From positions 81,159-145,158 of the forward strand of contig JROS01000055.1 in the NCBI GenBank assembly GCA_000769715.1: a stretch of 64,000 bases of DNA. Reading direction: 5' to 3'. Shown here in pieces: positions 1 to 10,058 of the stretch. Numbering within the stretch: position 1 is the stretch's first letter; the number at the start of each line of letters is the position of its first letter. Source of the DNA: Desulfobulbus sp. Tol-SR. GTDB lineage: Bacteria; Desulfobacterota; Desulfobulbia; Desulfobulbales; Desulfocapsaceae. The notes under the pieces were generated by a model that saw only the letters and a list, made by a program, of their open reading frames with translations, did no database searches and was not told where the DNA came from. The position numbers and the translations under genes are program-made.

Positions 1-1
1 C

Positions 2-469
2 GATGTCGTCCGCTTTTTCTTCATGATGCGCAAGGCCGACAGCCAGCTCGAGTTCGATCTCGATCTGGCGACCAAGGAGAGCCAGGAAAATCCGGTCTAC
101 TATGTCCAGTACGCCCATGCCCGGCTGTGCTCGATCCTGGCCCAGGCGCGGGAAAAAGGGGTGGAGCGGGCCGACTGCGCTAGCGTCGATCTGTCGCTGC
201 TGGTGCAGCCGGAGGAGTTGCTGCTGTTCAAGACCATGTCGGCCTTTCCCGCCATGATCGAGACCGCGGCCCTGGAACTGGCGCCGCACAAGGTGATTTT
301 TTACCTGATGGAACTTGCGGGGCAGTTCCATAGTTACTATAACAGACACAAAGTGATCACCGAGGACCTCGCCCTGAGCCGGGCCCGGCTCTGCCTGGTC
401 GATGCCCTGCTCGTGGTACTCGGCAACGGCCTGGCCTTTGTCGGCCTGACGGCCCCGGAAAAGATGTAG
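2..469 (+). CDS. argS: arginyl-tRNA synthetase, C-terminal part (5' end outside window)
   Basis: Open from the first complete codon of the window, so the gene begins upstream. The visible 155 residues match the C-terminal anticodon-binding (DALR) part of class I arginyl-tRNA synthetase: a stretch of the type RFFFMMRKADSQLEFDLDLA, then NPVYYVQYAHAR, and near the end FHSYYNRHKV followed by helices that contact the tRNA anticodon stem. The catalytic Rossmann domain with its HIGH motif lies before the window. The enzyme charges tRNA-Arg in the cytoplasm. A small membrane-protein gene begins 2 bases after the stop codon, so the two are probably co-transcribed. Confidence 0.93.
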   Translation, partial: DVVRFFFMMRKADSQLEFDLDLATKESQENPVYYVQYAHARLCSILAQAREKGVERADCASVDLSLLVQPEELLLFKTMSAFPAMIETAALELAPHKVIFYLMELAGQFHSYYNRHKVITEDLALSRARLCLVDALLVVLGNGLAFVGLTAPEKM

Positions 470-471
470 GA

Positions 472-711
472 ATGTCCGCTCGGGAGATGAAACAGAACCG
501 CAAGGTCAGGTTCGAGCTGAGTTGGGGCGGTGTCGCCGGGATCATGGCGGCCTGCGTCTGCATCTGCCTGTGGATGTTCGTCCTCGGGGTATGGACCGGC
601 CAGGCGCTGCTCCAGCCTCCTTCTCCCCGGCAGCAATCGGCGGTAGAGGCCGGTCTGGCGATTATCGCCCCGCTGTTCGGGATTGAACGGCAGGGCGGAC
701 CGGACCGGTAA
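472..711 (+). CDS. small single-pass membrane protein after argS
   Basis: A 79-residue protein beginning 2 bases after argS. A short basic N-terminus is followed by one strongly hydrophobic segment at about residues 18-45, then a short tail (about 34 residues) with Pro and Gln. In related bacteria I recall a longer protein at this position that has the same kind of N-terminal anchor plus a C-terminal SPOR (peptidoglycan-binding) domain. Here no SPOR domain follows and the frame closes with TAA. It may be a shortened relic or a genuine small protein. The link to SPOR proteins is inference from position and from the style of the membrane anchor. Confidence 0.6.
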   Translation: MSAREMKQNRKVRFELSWGGVAGIMAACVCICLWMFVLGVWTGQALLQPPSPRQQSAVEAGLAIIAPLFGIERQGGPDR

Positions 712-753
712 CCTGCGATTCGTCTGGAACCAACCCCCTCACTGGCCTCAACG

Positions 754-775
754 GCGGGTTGAGCTGTCAACCCGC
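754..775 (+). other. perfect 9-bp hairpin before the GNAT gene
   Basis: Arms GCGGGTTGA and TCAACCCGC enclose the tetraloop GCTG. No T-tract follows, so it is not a standard intrinsic terminator. It ends 11 bases before the ATG at 787, in the place a ribosome-binding site would occupy, and no Shine-Dalgarno sequence is obvious there. It may separate the argS transcript from the next gene or limit initiation of that gene. Confidence 0.5.
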
Positions 776-786
776 AAGCGGATGTA

Positions 787-1263
787 ATGCGTATGATACG
801 TGCTGCACGGATGGAGGACGTGAAGAACATTCACGCCCTCATCAACAGTTTTGCCGGCGACGGGCTGCTGCTTCCCCGATCGATCAGCTCCCTCTACGAC
901 AAGCTGCGGGACTTCGTCGTCTATATCGACGACGATGAAATGCTGGTCGGCGTCTGCGCCCTGCAGATCACCTGGGACAACCTCGCCGAGATCCGGTCGC
1001 TGGCGGTGGATCGCAGTCTCCAGCGTCGCGGTATCGGGTCGCAACTGGTCCGGATCTGTCTTGACGAGGCCGCCAGGCTGGGGATCGAACGGGTATTCAC
1101 GCTGACCTACCAGCCCGGATTTTTCCGCAAGCTCGGGTTCCGGGATATCGACAAGAAAAATCTGCCGCATAAGATCTGGAGCGACTGCCTCCACTGCCAT
1201 AAGTTTCCGGACTGTGACGAGGATGCGCTGATGTTCGACAGCAGCCGGGGAGCGGAGGCCTAG
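787..1263 (+). CDS. GNAT N-acetyltransferase, short N-acetylglutamate synthase-like
   Basis: 158 residues with a single GNAT fold. The central strand EIRSLAVD is followed by the acetyl-CoA loop QRRGIGSQLV, and the C-terminal part has TYQPGFFRKLGF. The N-terminal half (LINSFAGDGLLLPRS) and the tail with clustered Cys (CLHCHKFPDCDEDAL) resemble the short GNAT proteins that serve as N-acetylglutamate synthase in bacteria lacking the long ArgA, such as the mycobacterial type. That would be the first step of arginine synthesis. argJ lies 7.6 kb downstream on the same strand. A second in-frame ATG at 793 is an alternative start. The GNAT fold is sure; the substrate is inferred. Confidence 0.75.
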   Translation: MRMIRAARMEDVKNIHALINSFAGDGLLLPRSISSLYDKLRDFVVYIDDDEMLVGVCALQITWDNLAEIRSLAVDRSLQRRGIGSQLVRICLDEAARLGIERVFTLTYQPGFFRKLGFRDIDKKNLPHKIWSDCLHCHKFPDCDEDALMFDSSRGAEA

Positions 1264-1356
1264 GATGGCGATGCGGTCTCCGGAGCAGCGGTCGACAGTC
1301 TCGCTATCCGGCGAGTTGAGCGGCAATAGATATTTCACCTCAATTTCATAACGACA

Positions 1357-3912
<2,556 letters not shown>

Positions 3913-3958
3913 GCCGTTCTATAAAAATAACCGTAACAGTGGAGCGTCGTTACTGGCA

Positions 3959-4015
3959 TCAGGGGCCGTAACGAAAGGGGTGAATATGTAGTGGCTGTTT
4001 CGTAACGGCCCCTGA
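3959..4015. repeat. 18-bp inverted repeat between secA and its terminator
   Basis: Left arm 3959-3976 (TCAGGGGCCGTAACGAAA) and right arm 3998-4015 are complementary except for one central pair, with a 21-base spacer. It is separate from the terminator hairpin that follows at 4038. It has no T-tract of its own. Such long arms are unusual for an operator; it could be a mobile-repeat remnant or an RNA stem at the end of the secA message. Confidence 0.7.
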
Positions 4016-4037
4016 ATCGCGCCGAAGATTGGACGAC

Positions 4038-4081
4038 CGACAATGGCCGATACCCGCTGGGGTATCGGCCATTGTCGTTTT
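4038..4081 (+). terminator. intrinsic terminator of secA
   Basis: A perfect 17-bp stem (4038-4054 with 4061-4077), extended by one further C:G pair around the tetraloop GCTG, followed by TTTT. It lies between the convergent secA and ppk2 genes and is one of the strongest hairpins in the window. Confidence 0.9.
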
Positions 4082-4091
4082 CAGGGGCGAA

Positions 4092-4997
4092 TCAACCGCG
4101 CAGTTCCCGGGGCTGCATCAGGTTCTCCTCCATGTGTTTCAGCTCCTCGATGCCCGAGATGATGATCTCCGGGTCGGGGCGCAGTTCCTCTTCCGCCAGC
4201 CTGTCCCGGTAGTCCATGTTGCTGAGGACGAATTTCATGCAGTTGAGCCGGGCCTGTTTCTTGTTGTCGGAACGGACGATGGTCCAGGGGGCGATGGTAC
4301 GGTTGGTCTCCGACAGCATCTGAAACTTGCGCACGGAATACTGGTCCCAGTATTTCTGGGCGAGATTGTCGATCGGCGATAGTTTGTACTGCTTCAGGAG
4401 GTCGGTCTTGCGGCACTCGAACCGTTCCTTCTGCACTTCCTTGGAAACAGAAAAATAGAACTTGAACAGCTTGATGCCGTTTTTGACCAGCATCTCCTCG
4501 AACATCGGCACATCCTTGAGAAAGCGTTTGTTCTGTTCGTCGGTGCAGAAGCCCATCACCGGTTCGACCATCGCCCGGTTGTACCAGCTGCGGTCGAACA
4601 GGACGATCTCCCCGGCCGAGGGCAGGTGGGCGATGTAGCGCTGGAAATACCACTGGGTCATCTCGGTTTCGTTCGGTTTGGTCAGGGCCACCACCCGGGC
4701 GTTGCGGGGGTTGAGGTGTTCGGTGAAACGTTTGATGGTCCCTCCCTTGCCGGCGGCATCCCGCCCCTCGAAGATGGCGAGGACCTTGTCGCCGTTTTCC
4801 TTCATCGTCAGCTGCAGCTTCATCAGCTCGATCTGCAGTTTCTTCAGTTCCTTCTCATACTCGATCTGGCTCCTGCTGACCCATACCGCGATCTTGTCTT
4901 CGCCCTTCTTGCCGTCGCTATTCTTGTAGGCGGTTCCTTCGGCGAGTCTGATGTTTTCATCCTCAGCTTTTTCCTGTTTCTTTGCTTTCTTGGCCAT
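4092..4997 (-). CDS. ppk2: polyphosphate kinase 2 (PPK2 family)
   Basis: 301 residues from the chosen ATG. PPK2 enzymes transfer phosphate between polyphosphate and nucleoside di- or triphosphates in the cytoplasm. Visible: Walker A in IFEGRDAAGKGG, lid residues, Walker B in VLFDRSWYNRAMVEPV, and the family motif ALTKPNETEMTQWYFQRY. The single-domain layout with a charged Lys/Glu-rich N-terminus fits the P. aeruginosa-type class I PPK2. The start at 4997 is preceded by CCGGAGGA at good spacing; the frame is open a further 39 codons upstream but that part looks non-coding. A CHAD protein, which belongs to a polyphosphate-binding family, is encoded at 10.1 kb. Confidence 0.92.
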   Translation of the reverse strand: MAKKAKKQEKAEDENIRLAEGTAYKNSDGKKGEDKIAVWVSRSQIEYEKELKKLQIELMKLQLTMKENGDKVLAIFEGRDAAGKGGTIKRFTEHLNPRNARVVALTKPNETEMTQWYFQRYIAHLPSAGEIVLFDRSWYNRAMVEPVMGFCTDEQNKRFLKDVPMFEEMLVKNGIKLFKFYFSVSKEVQKERFECRKTDLLKQYKLSPIDNLAQKYWDQYSVRKFQMLSETNRTIAPWTIVRSDNKKQARLNCMKFVLSNMDYRDRLAEEELRPDPEIIISGIEELKHMEENLMQPRELRG

Positions 4998-5118
4998 GGT
5001 GCCTGGTATCCTCCGGTTCAGGTTGTGCTTGAGTCGATCGGGGTTGGGTGCCGACGTGGTCGGGTAGGGCGCGGTATCGTTGCTACGGTAGCAGATTTCC
5101 GGCGGAAAGTGCAATTAC

Positions 5119-5859
5119 TCAATTGAGTTTTCTTCCCTCCCGGTACATCCTGGCGTAAATCTCCGGGAGCCGACAGCCGGCCAGGGCCCTGATCACCGTC
5201 TCGATGTCGTAGGCGATGCGGAAATGCTCGACCTCGACCGCATCGGCGGACAGGCGGAGCACGGCGCAGCTGACCCGCGGATCGCCGTCGAACATCCGGC
5301 CGGCCGAGCCGGGGTTGATGAAGTGGATGCCGGCGATCAGCTTGTGGTAGGGGGTATGGGAATGACCGGTGACGATGATCTCGGAACGGCTGGCGGCGGC
5401 GAGTTCGGCAAAGCGCTCGTTCGGGGTATCGGCAAAGAGGAACTCGTGCGGTTCGGCCGGGCTGCCGTGGTGGAGGCCCACCGTCCGGCCGACCGGCCCG
5501 CTATCCCCCACGGCCAACTGCAGGTCGAGATACGCCGGCATGGCGAACAGGTCGTTACGGCCTTCCTCGTCGAGCTGGCCGGCGGTCGAGGTGTACATGA
5601 TCCGCTTGTCGATATTCCGCGGCTTGTTGAGCGGTTTTCCCTGCAGCAGGCGGATGACCTTTTTGTCGGTATTGCCGAGGATCGAGATCGCCTGATGCTG
5701 TCTGAGCCAGCGCAGGGTCTCGGAGGGAAAGGGGGCGTAGACGACGGAATCGCCGCCGTTGAGGATCAGGTCGAAATGCTCGTCGGCGAAGAATTGTTCG
5801 ATCGCCGCCAGGGCCGGGAAATTGCCATGAATGTCCGAGAGCAGCAGGATGTTGAGCAT
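5119..5859 (-). CDS. calcineurin-like metallophosphoesterase (YfcE/MJ0936 type)
   Basis: 246 residues starting at MLNILLLSDIHGN. The metal-binding motifs are all present: SDIHGN, GGDSV in place of the usual GD, GNTDK in place of GNHD, LHHGSP and GHSHTP followed by INPGSAG. The family hydrolyses phosphodiesters with two metal ions; the natural substrate is unknown. No good Shine-Dalgarno sequence precedes 5859, and an in-frame ATG at 5922 would add 21 residues that do not look like part of the fold. A second protein of the same superfamily is encoded at 44470. Confidence 0.85.
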   Translation of the reverse strand: MLNILLLSDIHGNFPALAAIEQFFADEHFDLILNGGDSVVYAPFPSETLRWLRQHQAISILGNTDKKVIRLLQGKPLNKPRNIDKRIMYTSTAGQLDEEGRNDLFAMPAYLDLQLAVGDSGPVGRTVGLHHGSPAEPHEFLFADTPNERFAELAAASRSEIIVTGHSHTPYHKLIAGIHFINPGSAGRMFDGDPRVSCAVLRLSADAVEVEHFRIAYDIETVIRALAGCRLPEIYARMYREGRKLN

Positions 5860-6112
5860 ATGGCCGTAACTGTCGTGGGGAAAGGCGATGGAGGGGAGCG
5901 GACCATGGTGGCGGCCGATCATTCGTCAGACACCGCCACCTGCCAGACTATCAGCTCGGGTCTTCCAGGGCAACCGGAAATCCCGAGAATCTTCGGCCGT
6001 TGTGCCTGCCGGGAGCACCTTGAGGTTTTGCATCCGTTCATTTCATGCTACCCTGGTTGCCGAGGCGTACAGACCGGTACGCGACATCAAATTCAGGGAA
6101 AAGGAGACCGGA

Positions 6113-6547
6113 ATGGTGAGAAAGTTTCTGTCCGTCGGCGCTGCCGCCATGCTGCTGCTGTCAGCCGTGGTCTGTCAGGCCGGCGACAAATACGAGGAGG
6201 CCCGGCAGCTGTTCGAGGAGTATGTGCCGGCGCTCGAGACCTATCTCGACGTCGTCGAAAAGGCGGAAAGCGCCCCGGTCTGTGCCAGGGCGATCAACAC
6301 CCTCGCCAACGAGGCGGAGGAACTGGCGCCGAAGTTGCGGGAGCTGAACAGAAAATATCCGGAACTGCAGTATGAGCAGTCGGTCCCGCCGCGCTATGCC
6401 GAACTCGAGAAGAAGGCCGATGCCCTGGGAGTGAGGTTCGGCCGGTCGTTCATCCGCATCGCCCGGTTCATGGAGGATCCGGCGGTCGCCAAGGCCAACG
6501 ACCGCCTCATCACCGCCATGGCCAGGCTGGATCCGGCAGGAGAATAG
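6113..6547 (+). CDS. exported protein of unknown function
   Basis: 144 residues. An N-terminal signal peptide (MVRKFLSVGAAAMLLLSA, likely cleavage after VVCQA) is followed by an all-helical, charged domain with one Cys (in APVCARAIN). AAGGAGA lies just upstream of the ATG and decides the start; a longer frame begins at 5888 but its first 75 residues look random. The next gene, a ferritin-like protein, begins 3 bases after the stop, so the two are probably one transcript. I do not recognise the family; a periplasmic location is the only supported inference. Confidence 0.75.
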   Translation: MVRKFLSVGAAAMLLLSAVVCQAGDKYEEARQLFEEYVPALETYLDVVEKAESAPVCARAINTLANEAEELAPKLRELNRKYPELQYEQSVPPRYAELEKKADALGVRFGRSFIRIARFMEDPAVAKANDRLITAMARLDPAGE

Positions 6548-6550
6548 ACG

Positions 6551-7018
6551 ATGTTCACCTTTGACGATATCCGCGCCATTGCGGTCCAGATCGAAAACAA
6601 CGGCGAGGCGGCGTACCGGCGGGCGGCGGCCCGGGTCGACGATCCGCGGTTGGCCGAGCTGTTCAGGTGGATGGCCGAGGAAGAACAACGGCACGGCCGA
6701 TATTTCGCCGGCATCAAGGGGGCGAGGCTGGCCGAAGCCGGGGCGGAGGCGGCTCAACGGATGGGGCGGGAGCTGCTGCAGGAGATGGTCAAGGATCAGA
6801 CCTTCTCCCTCGACGGCGACGATCTCGCGGCCGCGGTCGATATCTCCGCGGCCCTGCGGCAGTCGCTGGCCTTTGAGGAGGATACCATCCTCTTCTATCA
6901 GTTTCTCAGTGATCTCATCGATGATGCGGTCGTCAAGGAGCAACTGGCCGCGATCATCACCGAGGAGCGCCGTCATGTGACGCTGCTGGCCGGGATGCTC
7001 GACGACGGCGGGGCCTGA
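6551..7018 (+). CDS. ferritin-like diiron protein (rubrerythrin erythrin-domain type)
   Basis: 155 residues forming a four-helix bundle. Diiron ligand motifs are visible: an early Glu in IENNGEAAY, EEEQRH in helix 2, FEED in helix 3 and EERRHV in helix 4, which is the E/ExxH pattern of the ferritin-like superfamily. There is no rubredoxin-type CxxC domain, so it is the erythrin part only. Members reduce peroxide or store or sense iron. It follows an exported protein by 3 bases but has no signal peptide itself. Confidence 0.85.
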   Translation: MFTFDDIRAIAVQIENNGEAAYRRAAARVDDPRLAELFRWMAEEEQRHGRYFAGIKGARLAEAGAEAAQRMGRELLQEMVKDQTFSLDGDDLAAAVDISAALRQSLAFEEDTILFYQFLSDLIDDAVVKEQLAAIITEERRHVTLLAGMLDDGGA

Positions 7019-7039
7019 GCGACCATTCTCTTCGCCATC

Positions 7040-8545
7040 CTACAGCAGCGGTCCGATCAGGAGGGCAAAGTTCTCCTTGAACCGTTCGACCCGTGAACGG
7101 TGCGCCAGGGTCGAACGGTCGAGCGGCACCGACTGGTCTTCGTACTGCTGCTGCAGAGTGCACAACCGGCGGGTGAACGCCGTATTGTAGACGAAGAGGG
7201 TCGATTCGAAGTTGAGCCAGAAACTGCGCATATCGAGGTTGACCGAGCCGACCAGGGCGAAGTCGCGGTCGACGGTGATGGTCTTGGCGTGGAGGAGGCC
7301 GTCGGTAAACTGGAGGATGGTCACTCCGGCCTCGACCAGTTCCTCGAACCGGGCCCGGCTGGCATATTCGACCAGCAGCGAGTCGTTCTTCGAAGGGACG
7401 ATGATCCGCACGTTGACGCCGCGCTGGGCGGCGGACTTCAAGGCGACGAGCAGAGGTTCGTCGGGGATGAAGTAGGGCGTGGTGAGCACCAGTTCCCGGC
7501 GGGCGGCGTAGATGGTGGTCAGCAGCAGGCTGTGGATCGCGTCCTGGGTCATGCCGGGGCCGGAGGGAACGAGCTGGACGGCGATATCCCCGGTCGGCGG
7601 CGACGGATGGATATCGGCGATCCGCCGGACCGTGTCGATATCCTCGCGCACCGATTTCGGCCGGAAATGGCGGATGTCGGCATCGAGGATCCAGTCGCTG
7701 ACGAAGGTGCCGGCCAGGGTCTCGACCACCGGACCGCGGATGCGCACCATCAGGTCGATCCACCTGCCGACCCCGGCGTCCTGCTTGAACACCTGGGGGT
7801 CGACCATGTTCTGGCTGCCGGTATAGGCGATCCTGCCGTCGATGACCACCAGCTTGCGGTGGTTGCGGATATCGATTCTGGCGAACAGGGCGGAGAAGAT
7901 TCCGGCCGGCAGCGATTCCTGGATCCTCACCCCCACCTTCCGCATCCCCGCCGCCTCCCGGCTGCGGAGAAAATCCCGGCTGCCGATGGCATCGAGCAGC
8001 AGGCGGCAGCGCACCCCCCGCCGCGTCGCCCGGACGATGGCGGCCATCACCTCGTCCACCATCCCTCCCGGCTCCCAGATATAGAACTGGAGATGACAGG
8101 TGGACCGGGCCTTTTCGATATCGTCGATAATGGCCCTGATGATGTCTTCCGTTCTCTCGATCAGTTCCAGGGCGTTGCCGTCGAGGGCGGGAATGCCGGC
8201 CAGTGCCTCGGCCTGCAGCTGCAGGGGGCCGCACCCGGGGCTGAGGTGCTGCCATTGCACCGGTGGCCGGCCGTGCAGGGTCTGCAGCCAGTGCTGGTAA
8301 TGGGCATTGGAATTCAATATCCGCGCCGTCCTCTTGTCGGACAGGCGGTTCTCGCCAAGCAGCAGATAGATGACCCCCCCGGCGAAGGGGATGAGGAGGA
8401 TGACGACCAGCCAGGCGAGGGTGATCGGGTACGGGCGCCGGCGCATGATGACCCGGAGCGACAGTCCGACCCGGATGGTCAGGTCGGCGAGGAGTACGAT
8501 GGTCGAAATCAGGTGATAGCTCCAGTGTACCGGATCGGGGGCCAT
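7040..8545 (-). CDS. cls: cardiolipin synthase (phospholipase D family)
   Basis: 501 residues from the ATG at 8545. Two N-terminal membrane helices (about 5-30 and 37-60) precede two phospholipase D HKD motifs: NHRKLVVIDGRIAYTGSQN and LHAKTITVDRDFALVGSVN. This is the usual bacterial cardiolipin synthase layout; the enzyme condenses two phosphatidylglycerols at the inner membrane. PYFIPDEPLL between the motifs also fits the family. The frame is open 42 codons upstream, but those residues lack family character. Convergent with the ferritin-like gene and divergent from argJ. Confidence 0.93.
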   Translation of the reverse strand: MAPDPVHWSYHLISTIVLLADLTIRVGLSLRVIMRRRPYPITLAWLVVILLIPFAGGVIYLLLGENRLSDKRTARILNSNAHYQHWLQTLHGRPPVQWQHLSPGCGPLQLQAEALAGIPALDGNALELIERTEDIIRAIIDDIEKARSTCHLQFYIWEPGGMVDEVMAAIVRATRRGVRCRLLLDAIGSRDFLRSREAAGMRKVGVRIQESLPAGIFSALFARIDIRNHRKLVVIDGRIAYTGSQNMVDPQVFKQDAGVGRWIDLMVRIRGPVVETLAGTFVSDWILDADIRHFRPKSVREDIDTVRRIADIHPSPPTGDIAVQLVPSGPGMTQDAIHSLLLTTIYAARRELVLTTPYFIPDEPLLVALKSAAQRGVNVRIIVPSKNDSLLVEYASRARFEELVEAGVTILQFTDGLLHAKTITVDRDFALVGSVNLDMRSFWLNFESTLFVYNTAFTRRLCTLQQQYEDQSVPLDRSTLAHRSRVERFKENFALLIGPLL

Positions 8546-8846
8546 AAGGAAAAAAACACCGTGTCGGGAATCGTCGTTTGATGATGGGCCATGCCGCCGC
8601 ACCGGAATCGAGGGGTAGTAATACTGTCTTTTTTCCGGAACGCAGCGATCGGCGGCTCCGGAAGGGAGCATACTGCCAGCCCATTTTATACTAGCATAGG
8701 CAGGGATAGCGGTGGTAGATTATTATGAATATTATTTTCCGAGCGGGGGCAGGCGCCGCTTTCGGAGGGTCGGAGGAGGCCGGTCTGGGTAGACCGTCGT
8801 GCGGCCAGGGGGACCGTGCATGCCGGAAGAGGGAGATTTTTTTTGA

Positions 8847-10046
8847 ATGGAAGGTTGCATGGGTGTCAAAGGTTTTTCCACCTCCGCTGTCGCGGCCGGC
8901 ATCAGGTACGCCGATCGGCTTGACCTCGGACTGATTTTCAGCGATACGCCGGCAGTCACCGCCGGGGTATTCACCACCAACCAGATCAAGGCGGCGCCGG
9001 TACTGATCGATGTCGAACGCCTGAAACAGGGACGAGCGCAGGCGATCCTCGTCAACAGCGGCTGCGCCAATGCCTGCACCGGCGAGCAGGGCATGGAGAA
9101 TGCCCGCCATGCCGGCATGCTGGTTTCGCAAGCGCTGAACATCCAGGATGTCCTGGTCCAGCTGGCCTCGACCGGGGTGATCGGCGAACAGCTGAACGTC
9201 ACGGCCATCGAGAACAGCGTCGATCAGCTCGTTGCCGGGCTGTCGCCCGACAATTTCGAACAGGTGGCTCGAGCGATCATGACCACCGATACGGTCCCGA
9301 AGACGGTCTGCCGCACGATCAATATTGGCGGCAAGGATGTCAATATTGCCGGGATGGCGAAGGGCTCGGGGATGATCATGCCGAATATGGCGACCATGCT
9401 CGCCTTTGTCCTGACCGATGTCCAGATCAGTTTTCCCGAACTCCACGCCGCCCTCGTCAGCGGTGTCGCGAGTACCTTCAACCGCATCACCGTCGATGGC
9501 GATACCAGCACCAACGACATGGCCCTGGTGATGGCCAACGGTTGTGCCGGCAACCCCTGGATCGACGAGGATGCCCCGCAGCAGGACCGGCAGCTCTTCC
9601 GCGATACCCTTGAAGAGGTACTGAAGGAACTGGCCCTGATGATCGTCACCGATGGCGAGGGGGCGACCAAGACCATCACCATCCGGGTCTGCGGGGCGAA
9701 AGAAAACGAGGAGGCCGAGCGTCTGGCCAGGACCATCGCCAATTCCAGCCTGGTGAAAACCGCCTTTTTCGGGGAGGATGCCAACTGGGGCCGGATCATC
9801 GCCGCCATGGGACGTTCGGGCGTGCGATTCAATCCGGACAAGGTCGACATCGCCTTCAACGACGTGCTGATCGTCAAGAACGGCCAGGGCCTCGGCAAGG
9901 AAGCCGAGTCTGCCGCCACCCGGGTGCTCAAGGAGAAAAATTTCGCCGTGTGCGTCGACCTCAAGGACGGGGCGGGCTGCGAAGAGATTTACACCTGTGA
10001 TTTTTCTGTCGATTATGTGAAGATCAACGCCAACTACCGGTCCTGA
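8847..10046 (+). CDS. argJ: bifunctional glutamate N-acetyltransferase/amino-acid acetyltransferase ArgJ
   Basis: 399 residues. ArgJ recycles the acetyl group from N-acetylornithine to glutamate and, in the bifunctional type, also makes N-acetylglutamate from acetyl-CoA. The self-cleavage site KGSGMIMPNMATMLAF is present; the Thr of NMAT becomes the N-terminal nucleophile of the beta chain. Also visible: TAGVFTTN near the N-terminus, NSGCANACTG, and DGDTSTNDM. A second ATG at 8859 is preceded by GGAAGG and may be the real start. The CYTH/CHAD gene follows after 12 bases, so argJ may head that operon. Confidence 0.95.
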   Translation: MEGCMGVKGFSTSAVAAGIRYADRLDLGLIFSDTPAVTAGVFTTNQIKAAPVLIDVERLKQGRAQAILVNSGCANACTGEQGMENARHAGMLVSQALNIQDVLVQLASTGVIGEQLNVTAIENSVDQLVAGLSPDNFEQVARAIMTTDTVPKTVCRTINIGGKDVNIAGMAKGSGMIMPNMATMLAFVLTDVQISFPELHAALVSGVASTFNRITVDGDTSTNDMALVMANGCAGNPWIDEDAPQQDRQLFRDTLEEVLKELALMIVTDGEGATKTITIRVCGAKENEEAERLARTIANSSLVKTAFFGEDANWGRIIAAMGRSGVRFNPDKVDIAFNDVLIVKNGQGLGKEAESAATRVLKEKNFAVCVDLKDGAGCEEIYTCDFSVDYVKINANYRS

Positions 10047-10058
10047 CGGCCGCTGCCG

